A stretch of DNA of 7,262 nt from CADEFF01 sp964569315. GTDB taxonomy: Bacteria; Pseudomonadota; Alphaproteobacteria; Dongiales; Dongiaceae. The position numbers and the translations under genes were made by a program. The notes beneath the pieces are model-generated. The model searched no databases, was not told the origin of the DNA, and saw nothing but the letters and a program-made list of their open reading frames with translations. The stretch's first letter is position 1; each line of letters starts with the position of its first letter. Shown in pieces: positions 1-5,004 of the stretch. Location of the stretch: contig CAZMUZ010000159.1 of NCBI GenBank assembly GCA_964569315.1, forward strand, positions 1 to 7,262, written 5' to 3'.

Positions 1-693
1 TCGAGCCCGGTCATGGCGGCGATCTTCACCGCCACCTCGCCCGCCGTCGCCGCGATCGTGGCGCGGGTCTTCTTCGGCACGCCGATCGACCGGCGCATGA
101 TCCCGGCGATCCTGTTCGCCTTCGTCGGCTGCTCGCTCGCGACCTACGACCCGACCAACGAAACCGATCCCTTCACCTTCGGCGGCGGCGAGCTCCTGAT
201 CCTGGTCGCGAACGCCTGCTGGAGCTGGTACTCGATCGCGGCGCAGCGCTGGCTCGATGGCTGGTCGCAGATCCGCATCACCGGCGTGACACTGGTCTAC
301 GGCACGATCGCCGGCATCGGCATCTATATCGTCGCCGGATTGCTGGGCCAGGCCGATCTTTCGCCCGAGCCGGCGCGCAACATGACCGAGCTCGGCCTTC
401 ACGCCTGGATCGCGCTCGCCTGCGTCTGCGGCGGGGTCGCGACCTGGAACTACGGGGTGAAGGTGCTGGGCGTGACGGTCGCCTCGCTCTTCCTCAACAT
501 GGTGCCGATCTTCGCGCTGGTGATTCTGGCGATGCTGGGCCAATGGCCGACCGTGACGCAGCTCATCGGCACGGCGCTCGTGGTGCTGGGTCTCCTGACC
601 GCGCAGCTACGCCAGCTCGGGCTGCGTCGGATCGCCGCAGAGAAACTCGCGGAACCCGTCGATGGCGGCGCGATCCGCAGCAGCGCACGCTAG
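1..693 (+). CDS. DMT/EamA-family membrane transporter, 5'-truncated by the window edge
   Basis: The reading frame is open from base 1 and ends in TAG at 691-693, so this is the C-terminal 230 residues of a longer protein; the true start lies upstream. The visible part is very hydrophobic, with about seven likely membrane helices: the first follows a Pro (P3) and ends in VARVFFG, then come segments near residues 34-50, 64-85, 94-118, 135-155, 158-180 and 184-200. This is the pattern of a drug/metabolite transporter, usually two EamA repeats of five helices in roughly 300 residues. What remains is the end of the first repeat and the whole second one, with the family-typical Pro in the NMVPIFALV helix. 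The last 30 residues are a polar, Arg-rich cytoplasmic tail. The substrate cannot be read from the sequence; relatives export amino acids, metabolites or drugs. It is 149 bases upstream of hemA on the same strand, with no evident functional link. Confidence 0.85.
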   Translation, partial: SSPVMAAIFTATSPAVAAIVARVFFGTPIDRRMIPAILFAFVGCSLATYDPTNETDPFTFGGGELLILVANACWSWYSIAAQRWLDGWSQIRITGVTLVYGTIAGIGIYIVAGLLGQADLSPEPARNMTELGLHAWIALACVCGGVATWNYGVKVLGVTVASLFLNMVPIFALVILAMLGQWPTVTQLIGTALVVLGLLTAQLRQLGLRRIAAEKLAEPVDGGAIRSSAR

Positions 694-748
694 GCCACAG
701 GCCGTCGGATCTGCCGTGCGCAGCCGCGGGTTGCGCGCCTGCAATTGC

Positions 749-776
749 CCCGGTATCTCATGGACAATGATCCGGG
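749..776 (+). other. imperfect dyad in the transporter-hemA gap
   Basis: The left arm CCCGGTATC (749-757) pairs with the right arm GATCCGGG (769-776) apart from one extra T in the left arm, around an 11-base loop. It lies between the transporter stop (693) and the hemA start (843). It has no T tract, so it is not a standard intrinsic terminator. It could be a weak hairpin or a protein-binding dyad, or it could be chance in GC-rich DNA. I found no convincing -35/-10 pair in this gap. Confidence 0.25.
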
Positions 777-830
777 CGGGAATCGCGCGAGCGGTCGCCC
801 GCCATGTCCAAGCCCGGTAGACTGCGGGCC

Positions 831-834
831 GGAG
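831..834 (+). promoter_or_regulatory. ribosome binding site that decides the hemA start
   Basis: GGAG at 831-834, within GGAGCGAGGCGG, lies 8 bases before the ATG at 843. The in-frame ATG at 804 has no comparable purine-rich element upstream. The protein beginning at 843 (MDYEDFF...) also lines up with the N-terminus and length of characterised alphaproteobacterial 5-aminolevulinate synthases. Confidence 0.7.
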
Positions 835-842
835 CGAGGCGG

Positions 843-2066
843 ATGGATTACGAGGATTTCTTCCGGCAGCGTATCGGCGACCTGCAGCGCGAGGGCCGCT
901 ATCGCGTGTTCGCCGATCTCGAGCGCGCGGCCGGCGCCTTTCCGCGCGCGCGACGCCACGCGCCCGACGGCCGCGTGCAGGACATCCTGCTCTGGTGCTC
1001 CAACGACTATCTCGGCATGGGGCAGCATCCGGCCGTGCTGGCCGCGATGCACGAGGCGCTCGATCGCTGCGGCGCCGGCGCCGGCGGCACCCGCAACATC
1101 TCCGGCACCAATCACTATCATGTGCTGCTGGAGCGCGAGCTTGCCGGACTGCACGGCAAGGAGGCGGCGCTCCTGTTCGGCTCGGGCTACGTCTCCAACC
1201 AGACGACGCTCGCGACCCTCGGCCGCATGCTGCCGGGTTGCGTCATTTTCTCCGACGCCGGCAACCACAACTCGATGATCGAGGGCATCCGTCAGTCGGG
1301 CGCCGAGAAGCATGTCTTTCGGCACAACGATCCGGAGCATCTCGAGGCGCTGCTGCGGCCAGTCGATCCGGCGCGGCCGAAGCTGGTCGCCTTCGAGAGC
1401 GTCTACAGCATGGATGGCGATATCGCGCCGATCGCCGAGCTCTGCGATATCGCCGAGCGTCATGGCGCGATGACCTATCTCGACGAGGTTCATGCGGTCG
1501 GCATGTATGGCCCGCATGGCGGCGGCATCGCCGAGCGCGAGGGGCTGATGGACCGCCTGACCGTGATCGAGGGCACGCTTGCCAAGGCCTTCGGCACGAT
1601 CGGCGGATATATCGCGGGCTCCGCCGCCCTCATCGACTTCATCCGCTCCTACGCGCCGGGCTTCATCTTCTCGACCGCGATGATGCCGGCGGCGGCGGCC
1701 GGCGCGCTTGCGAGCGTGCGGCATCTGAAGGCGAGCAACGCCGAGCGCGACGCCCAGCAGGCGCGCGCGGCATTGCTGAAACGGCGGCTCGCGGAAGCGG
1801 GGCTGCCCTGCATCGCGTCGCCGAGCCATATCGTGCCGGTCCTGGTCGGCGACCCGCGGCTCTGCCGCCAGGCGAGCGAGCTGCTGCTCGAACGCCATGG
1901 CATCTATGTGCAGGCGATCAACTACCCGACCGTGCCGCGCGGCAGCGAGCGGCTCCGCCTCACCCCGACCCCCTTCCACAGCGAGCGGCATATCGCCGAA
2001 CTCGTCGCGGCGCTGGAAATCGTCTGGCGCTCGCTCGACCTGCCCTTCAAGCAGCGCGCCGCCTAG
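843..2066 (+). CDS. hemA: 5-aminolevulinate synthase
   Basis: A PLP-dependent enzyme of the alpha-oxoamine synthase family. It condenses glycine with succinyl-CoA to give 5-aminolevulinate, CO2 and CoA, the first step of C4-pathway heme and tetrapyrrole synthesis in the cytoplasm. From the ATG at 843 the product has 407 residues, the length of the Rhodobacter enzymes, and key residues fall at matching numbers: R21, T83 and N85 in GGTRNISGTNHYH, H142, S189, the cofactor residues D214 and H217 in DEVHAVGMYG, and the Schiff-base lysine K248 in TLAKAFG. The GTRNISGT and HGKEAALLF stretches separate it from 8-amino-7-oxononanoate synthase and glycine C-acetyltransferase. No heme regulatory Cys-Pro motif is evident. 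The in-frame ATG at 804 would add 13 residues but lacks a ribosome binding site. No other heme gene is in view. Whether it is the only hemA or a second copy cannot be told from this window. Confidence 0.95.
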   Translation: MDYEDFFRQRIGDLQREGRYRVFADLERAAGAFPRARRHAPDGRVQDILLWCSNDYLGMGQHPAVLAAMHEALDRCGAGAGGTRNISGTNHYHVLLERELAGLHGKEAALLFGSGYVSNQTTLATLGRMLPGCVIFSDAGNHNSMIEGIRQSGAEKHVFRHNDPEHLEALLRPVDPARPKLVAFESVYSMDGDIAPIAELCDIAERHGAMTYLDEVHAVGMYGPHGGGIAEREGLMDRLTVIEGTLAKAFGTIGGYIAGSAALIDFIRSYAPGFIFSTAMMPAAAAGALASVRHLKASNAERDAQQARAALLKRRLAEAGLPCIASPSHIVPVLVGDPRLCRQASELLLERHGIYVQAINYPTVPRGSERLRLTPTPFHSERHIAELVAALEIVWRSLDLPFKQRAA

Positions 2067-2204
2067 CCATTTCGGCCGGCTCCTTCGGCGATCTCCCCGG
2101 CGGGCGGGCCGCTTGGCCGCACCGCCGCGAAGCCTTACTCTCCTTCGCGCTGTCGGACTGCATGCGGGCAGCCGACGAAGAAACGCAAGGGAGAGACAGA
2201 GACG

Positions 2205-2561
2205 ATGTCGCAGGTGAAGGTTTTCCGGCGTAACGAGATGAAGTTCGATCCCTATGGCGGCCCTCCGGGCCAGGGCCAGATCGCGCGGCTGGTCGGACCC
2301 GAGCTCAGCACGACCATGGGCGTCGGCATCGGCACCTTCGACGGCTGCTCGATCGAATGGACGGTTCTCTATGACGAGATGATCGTCGTGCTCGAGGGCA
2401 AGTTCCGCCTCGTGCTGAAGGACGCGGTGATCGAGGCGACGCCGGGCGACGTGATCTGGCTGCCGGAGAACACCTGGCTCAAATACGAGGGCGAGAAGGC
2501 GGTCGTCTGCTACACGCTCTATCCGGTCGACTGGCGGACCACGAAGCAGGGCAAGAAATAG
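2205..2561 (+). CDS. EutQ-like cupin, copy 1
   Basis: A 118-residue single-domain beta-barrel protein. The core, with WTVLYDEM (52-59), VVLEG (61-65), PGDVIWLPEN (80-89) and YPVDW (106-110), resembles the cupin domain of the ethanolamine utilisation protein EutQ, which has a similar W-T-x-x-Y-D-E and PGDV pattern. The usual cupin metal ligands are not seen: the HxH of motif 1 is replaced by the WTxxYDE segment and the His of motif 2 by a W/K-rich stretch, so it may bind a ligand without metal or not be an enzyme. No signal peptide or membrane segment. The start is supported by AAGGGAGAG at 2187-2195. It lies 138 bases after hemA and is followed by a hairpin and a close paralogue. By hand count about 76 of 118 positions are identical to copy 2. 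No eutBC, eutL or other eut gene is nearby, so an ethanolamine role is not supported. True function unknown. Confidence 0.85.
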   Translation: MSQVKVFRRNEMKFDPYGGPPGQGQIARLVGPELSTTMGVGIGTFDGCSIEWTVLYDEMIVVLEGKFRLVLKDAVIEATPGDVIWLPENTWLKYEGEKAVVCYTLYPVDWRTTKQGKK

Positions 2562-2566
2562 CGCCG

Positions 2567-2634
2567 GCGATGCGGGCCGGCGCCGATCGGCGCCCGTCGA
2601 TGGCGGCCCGTCGACGGCGCCGGCCCTTCATCGC
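2567..2634 (+). repeat. large GC-rich hairpin between cupin copies 1 and 2
   Basis: The arm at 2567-2585 (GCGATG, one base, GGGCCGGCGCCG) pairs with 2615-2634 (CGGCGCCGGCCC, two bases, CATCGC), giving about 18 base pairs with a small internal mismatch. The inner region holds a direct repeat of CCCGTCGA (2593-2600 and 2607-2614). A perfect 16-base palindrome, GGCGCCGATCGGCGCC (2579-2594), offers an alternative fold. The structure begins 6 bases after the stop of copy 1. There is no T tract after it, so it may be an mRNA-stabilising or attenuating hairpin, or a relic of a repeat element, rather than a standard terminator. Confidence 0.6.
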
Positions 2635-2678
2635 ATGACGACCGACGACATCGACCGCGAGCGCGCGAGGGGGAATTC

Positions 2679-3035
2679 ATGACCGGCGTTCTGCATTTCA
2701 AGCGCGAGGACGTAACGTTCGAGCCGATCGGCAACCCGCCCGGCAAGGCGGGCCTCGCGGCGCAGGTGGGGCCCGCCCAGAGCGGGACCATGGGCGCCGG
2801 GCTCTGCATGTTCGACGGCTGCTCGATCGAATGGACCGTGATCTATGACGAGATGCTGGTGGTGCTGGACGGCAAGCTGCGGCTCGTGCTCCGCGACCGG
2901 ACCATCGAGGCGGGCCCGGGCGACGTGATCTGGCTGCCGGAGAACACCTGGATGAAATATGAGGGCGAGAAGGCGGTCTGCTGCTACGCCGTCTATCCGG
3001 TCGACTGGCAGACCACGCGCCTGCCGAAGAGCTAG
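2679..3035 (+). CDS. EutQ-like cupin, copy 2
   Basis: A 118-residue paralogue of the preceding cupin, exactly collinear with it and without gaps. The middle (FDGCSIEWTV, YDEM, VVL-x-GK) and PGDVIWLPENTW with KYEGEKAV are nearly invariant between the two, whereas the first 30 residues and the C-terminus differ, as expected of an old tandem duplication under selection on the barrel core. Like copy 1 it lacks the HxH and the second-motif His of metal-binding cupins. It has a strong Shine-Dalgarno, AGGGGG at 2668-2673, 5 bases before the ATG, so it can be translated independently even though a strong hairpin lies upstream. It is likely cytosolic. Function unknown; the EutQ resemblance is at family level only. 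Confidence 0.85.
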   Translation: MTGVLHFKREDVTFEPIGNPPGKAGLAAQVGPAQSGTMGAGLCMFDGCSIEWTVIYDEMLVVLDGKLRLVLRDRTIEAGPGDVIWLPENTWMKYEGEKAVCCYAVYPVDWQTTRLPKS

Positions 3036-3100
3036 GCGCCGATGGCGATCCTCATGCCGCGCCTGCCTGGGTCCGGGGCGGTTCCGGACGGGAATGGAAG

Positions 3101-3127
3101 CTCATCCTTCGACAGGCTCAGGATGAG
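3101..3127 (+). repeat. palindromic repeat type 1, unit A (ATCC arms)
   Basis: Arms CTCATCC (3101-3107) and GGATGAG (3121-3127) flank the 13-base core TTCGACAGGCTCA (3108-3120). The same core recurs at four other places in the window with different arms or orientation. It is a short REP-like intergenic element of a kind common in Alphaproteobacteria, with no coding capacity. Confidence 0.85.
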
Positions 3128-3141
3128 GATTTTGGTTACAT

Positions 3142-3170
3142 CCTCATGGTGAGCCTGTCGAACCATGAGG
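3142..3170 (-). repeat. palindromic repeat type 1, unit B (ATGG arms)
   Basis: Arms CCTCATGG (3142-3149) and CCATGAGG (3163-3170) flank TGAGCCTGTCGAA (3150-3162), the reverse complement of the core in unit A. Units A and B thus form an inverted pair 14 bases apart, with different but self-complementary arms. Confidence 0.85.
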
Positions 3171-3192
3171 TCCGTGTTGCGGCGAATGGCCT

Positions 3193-3216
3193 ATCCTTCG
3201 ACAGGCTCGGGATGAG
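3193..3216 (+). repeat. palindromic repeat type 1, unit C (degenerate left arm)
   Basis: The core TTCGACAGGCTCG (3197-3209) has one change from the other units. It is flanked by ATCC (3193-3196) and the full right arm GGATGAG (3210-3216). The left arm is eroded (CCTATCC instead of CTCATCC). The right arm runs directly into the ribosome binding site of the next gene. Confidence 0.8.
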
Positions 3217-3219
3217 GGG
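3214..3219 (+). promoter_or_regulatory. ribosome binding site embedded in a palindromic repeat
   Basis: GAGGGG at 3214-3219 is 6 bases before the ATG at 3226. Its first three bases are the end of the right arm of repeat unit C, and the next G matches the GGATGAGG boundary seen in unit A. It is the only good Shine-Dalgarno candidate for the third cupin, so the repeat appears to have become part of its translation signal. Confidence 0.65.
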
Positions 3220-3225
3220 TGCGCG

Positions 3226-3606
3226 ATGAACGCCGTCCGGCATTTTCGGCGCAGCGAGATGAGCTTCTCCCCCTTGCGCGGGCCGCTCGCCGGCGAAGGG
3301 CCGCCGCAGGCCGAGATCGCCCGGCTGATCGGGCCTGCCGAAAGCGGAACCCTGGGCGTCGGCATCGGCCGGTTCGGGGCGCCGATCGACTGGCGCGTGC
3401 CCTATGACGAGATGATGGTGGTGCTCGAAGGCCGCTTCCGCGTGATCCTTCCCGACCGCACCATCGAGGCGGGACCGGGCGACGTGATCTGGGTCCCGGA
3501 AGGCACCGCCTTCACGACCGAGGGCGAAGACGCGGTCATCTGCTACGCTCTCTGGCCGGTCGATTATCACGAGCGGCAGGCCCGGAGCCGACCGGAACGC
3601 CGATGA
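3226..3606 (+). CDS. EutQ-like cupin, copy 3 (divergent)
   Basis: A 126-residue cupin of the same subfamily as the two upstream. It keeps YDEMMVVLEG (60-69), RTIEAGPGDVIWVPEG (78-93) and WPVDY (110-114). Differences are an N-terminal insertion of about six residues around LAGEGP (21-26), loss of the FDGCSIEW segment in favour of FGAPIDW, and an Arg-rich C-terminal tail. It too lacks the usual metal-binding histidines. It is 190 bases from copy 2, separated by three palindromic repeats, and overlaps the next gene by the four bases ATGA (3603-3606), so it is probably translationally coupled to the acetyltransferase and not to the other cupins. The start is set by the GAGGGG site at 3214-3219. 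Function unknown. Confidence 0.82.
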   Translation: MNAVRHFRRSEMSFSPLRGPLAGEGPPQAEIARLIGPAESGTLGVGIGRFGAPIDWRVPYDEMMVVLEGRFRVILPDRTIEAGPGDVIWVPEGTAFTTEGEDAVICYALWPVDYHERQARSRPERR

Positions 3607-4166
3607 GCCGCAGCGCCGCACCGGCGGGGACGATCCTGGAGACCGAGCGGCTGCGGCTGCGCCGGCTCGAGCCCGGCGATCTCGAAGCGCTCCATGCGCT
3701 CTATAGCGATCCCGAGATCCGCCGATATTTTCCGGAGGGCGTGCTGACGCGCGCGCAAACCAAGGAGGAGCTGGACTGGTTCGTCGCCGGCGACCCGGAC
3801 CATCCGGCGCTCGGGCTCTGGGCGACCGTCCTGAAACCGGGCGGGGAATTCATCGGCCGCTGCGGGCTGCTTCCCTGGACCGTCGAGGGGCGCCCCGAAA
3901 CCGAGGTCGCCTATCTCATCGACAAGCGCTACTGGCGGCGTGGCTACGGCGCGGAGGCCGCGGCGGCGCTGGTGCGCTATGGCTTCGACAAGCTCGGCCT
4001 GACGCGGATCATCGCCTTCGTCGATCCGGCGAACGTCGCGTCGGCCGCAACCGCGCGGAAGGCCGGGCTCGCCTTCGAACGCGAGATCGAGCTCGAAGGC
4101 ATCCGCGACGCAGTCTATGCGATCGAGCGGCATCGGGGTGCCGACGAACCGGACTCCTCAGCCTGA
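3603..4166 (+). CDS. GNAT-family N-acetyltransferase, RimJ/RimL type
   Basis: A 187-residue GNAT protein of the Acetyltransf_3 type, which moves an acetyl group from acetyl-CoA to an amine; relatives act on ribosomal proteins, amino acids or small amines. The N-terminal strand ETERLRLRRLEPGDLEAL (13-30) is the typical beginning. Motif A with the acetyl-CoA pyrophosphate loop R112-R-G-Y-G-A117 follows KRYW, and then comes IIAFVDPANVASAATARKAGL (136-156), where N144 and S147 sit at the usual positions. The length is normal for the family. The start is the ATGA overlap with the cupin, with only a weak purine stretch before it, suggesting coupled translation. The stop codon TGA (4164-4166) is the first three bases of a palindromic repeat core and the last two to three codons lie in the repeat's left arm, so the natural C-terminus may have been altered by the repeat. 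The acceptor substrate is unknown. Confidence 0.9.
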   Translation: MSRSAAPAGTILETERLRLRRLEPGDLEALHALYSDPEIRRYFPEGVLTRAQTKEELDWFVAGDPDHPALGLWATVLKPGGEFIGRCGLLPWTVEGRPETEVAYLIDKRYWRRGYGAEAAAALVRYGFDKLGLTRIIAFVDPANVASAATARKAGLAFEREIELEGIRDAVYAIERHRGADEPDSSA

Positions 4167-4195
4167 GCCTGTCGAAGGATGAGCCTGTCGGAAGC
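4157..4195 (-). repeat. palindromic repeat type 1, unit D with partial tandem core
   Basis: The left arm CTCAGCC (4157-4163, one mismatch) and right arm GGATGAG (4177-4183) flank TGAGCCTGTCGAA (4164-4176). A second, partial core, TGAGCCTGTCGGAA, begins at 4180, giving a 16-base tandem step (4164-4179 and 4180-4195). The left arm and first bases of the core are coding: they hold the last codons and stop of the acetyltransferase gene. Confidence 0.8.
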
Positions 4196-4203
4196 GTCGG
4201 CAG

Positions 4204-4232
4204 CCTCATGGTTCGACAGGCTCACCATGAGG
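4204..4232 (+). repeat. palindromic repeat type 1, unit E (ATGG arms)
   Basis: Perfect arms CCTCATGG (4204-4211) and CCATGAGG (4225-4232) flank the core TTCGACAGGCTCA (4212-4224). Units D and E form an inverted pair with one ATCC-type and one ATGG-type unit, the same composition as the A/B pair at 3101-3170. Confidence 0.88.
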
Positions 4233-4274
4233 ACTTTCTTTGGGATCGATGCGACGGTAACAGAGCACGACCGC

Positions 4275-4304
4275 GTCACCCTCGGGCTTGACCCGAGGGT
4301 CCAT
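4275..4304 (+). repeat. palindromic repeat type 2, unit 1
   Basis: A 30-base element bounded by GTCA and TCCAT. Its stem is the perfect 9-bp pair ACCCTCGGG (4278-4286) and CCCGAGGGT (4292-4300) around the loop CTTGA. It lies between convergent genes, so it could also act as a hairpin at transcript ends, although no T tract follows. Confidence 0.8.
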
Positions 4305-4354
4305 CCCGCCGATGCGATGTAACGGGCCGGCTAACTCCCGATTCGCGCCGAAGC

Positions 4355-4384
4355 ATGGATGCTCGGGTCGAGCCCGAGCATGAC
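4355..4384 (-). repeat. palindromic repeat type 2, unit 2 (inverted)
   Basis: The same 30-base design in reverse: ATGGA at the left, TGAC at the right, stem ATGCTCGGG (4359-4367) and CCCGAGCAT (4373-4381), loop TCGAG. Compared with unit 1 the outer stem bases differ on both sides in a compensatory way, while the inner CGGG/CCCG pairs are shared. It lies just downstream of the stop of the minus-strand cupin. Confidence 0.8.
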
Positions 4385-4418
4385 GAGAGTGCAGGGACGG
4401 TCGCGCGCGAACGCGATG

Positions 4419-4760
4419 TCAGCCCACCGGGATGTAGTCGTACCGGCCGACGCCCTGGACGATCAGGAACCGCGAGCGGCCCGCATAAGTATTGACGACG
4501 GTATGGGCGCGGCGCGGCGGGACGGTGCAGCGGCCGCCGGGCTCGAGCGGGAAGGTCTCCTGCGGGGCGCGGGTCTCGACCGCGAGGCGACCTTCGAGGC
4601 AGACCATCGTGTCGGTGACCTCGGAATGGCAGTGCCAAGGCACGCATTGGCCGGCGGCGAGCGTCAGCACCTGCACGCGGATGCCGCCGCTCTCGGCGAT
4701 CAGCTCGCGCCCCTCGATCTCGTAGAGCGGCTTGGCAGGTTTCGAGGCGGGATCGGTCAT
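4419..4760 (-). CDS. small cupin protein with intact metal-binding motifs
   Basis: From the ATG at 4760 the protein has 113 residues and is a single Cupin_2-like barrel. Motif 1 is G37-x5-H43-x-H45-x4-D50-x6-G57, with Asp in the usual Glu position. Motif 2 is G-x5-P-x4-H86-x3-N90 (PPRRAHTVVN). H43, H45, D50 and H86 therefore give a plausible metal site, unlike the three EutQ-like cupins across the convergence point. No signal peptide or second domain is seen. A longer in-frame start at 4817 adds 19 Pro/Ala-rich residues but has weaker support than the start at 4760, which follows a clear GGAGAGG. The reaction is unknown; small cupins of this shape include isomerases, dioxygenases and sugar- or ligand-binding proteins. 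It lies 244 bases downstream of the flavoprotein on the same strand, so co-transcription is possible but not shown. Confidence 0.85.
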   Translation of the reverse strand: MTDPASKPAKPLYEIEGRELIAESGGIRVQVLTLAAGQCVPWHCHSEVTDTMVCLEGRLAVETRAPQETFPLEPGGRCTVPPRRAHTVVNTYAGRSRFLIVQGVGRYDYIPVG

Positions 4761-4765
4761 AGCGG

Positions 4766-4772
4766 CCTCTCC
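4766..4772 (-). promoter_or_regulatory. ribosome binding site that decides the minus-strand cupin start
   Basis: On the minus strand GGAGAGG (bases 4772-4766) lies 5 bases before the ATG at 4760. This favours the 113-residue product over the 132-residue one starting at 4817. Confidence 0.7.
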
Positions 4773-5004
4773 GGGTTCCGCGCAGGGCGCGGGGGGCGCC
4801 CGACCCGGACGCGACACCGGCAGCGGCCGTCGGGCGAGTGCCTATTCTGCCGCGCGGATGCGGATATTGCAGCAGCCCGTCTTACCCGGCTGCCAGCAAT
4901 CGATCTCGACCGAGAACCCGGCCGCATTCAGAGCAGCTATTTAGCGATGCGGTGCGCCTAGCCACGACGAGGGCTTTGTAATTCCCTCATCCAGCGATCA
5001 CCGC

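Noticed and set aside
690..1991. A 433-codon open frame on the minus strand antisense to hemA
   Set aside because: It is Arg/Ala/His-rich low-information sequence that mirrors the GC-biased third positions of hemA. It shows no recognisable domain, while hemA on the other strand is unmistakable.
995..2233. A 412-codon plus-strand frame overlapping hemA in another frame
   Set aside because: Its composition is dominated by Arg and Ala as expected of a frame shadow in GC-rich DNA, and it runs through the hemA stop and into the next gene without any domain.
3136..3621. A 161-codon minus-strand frame across the repeat cluster and cupin 3
   Set aside because: It is composed of translated palindromic repeats and the antisense of a well supported cupin.
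3567..4133. A 188-codon minus-strand frame opposite the acetyltransferase gene
   Set aside because: It is a shadow of the GNAT gene, with no motif and no ribosome binding site. The plus-strand reading has a complete acetyl-CoA loop.
4278..4300. A rho-independent terminator for the acetyltransferase transcript
   Set aside because: The stem is strong but no T run follows it, and the same structure recurs in inverted form as a repeat, so the repeat explanation is preferred.
4275..4384. A CRISPR array or tRNA suggested by regularly placed hairpins
   Set aside because: There are only two units in inverted orientation with no equal spacers, and no cloverleaf or tRNA arms. They fit paired REP-like palindromes.
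4761..5004. A small gene or promoter in the gap between the flavoprotein stop and the minus-strand cupin
   Set aside because: Short open frames here have no ribosome binding site or domain. A GAGGG/CCCTC dyad near 4968-4987 is too short and lacks a T tract, and no -35/-10 pair was convincing.
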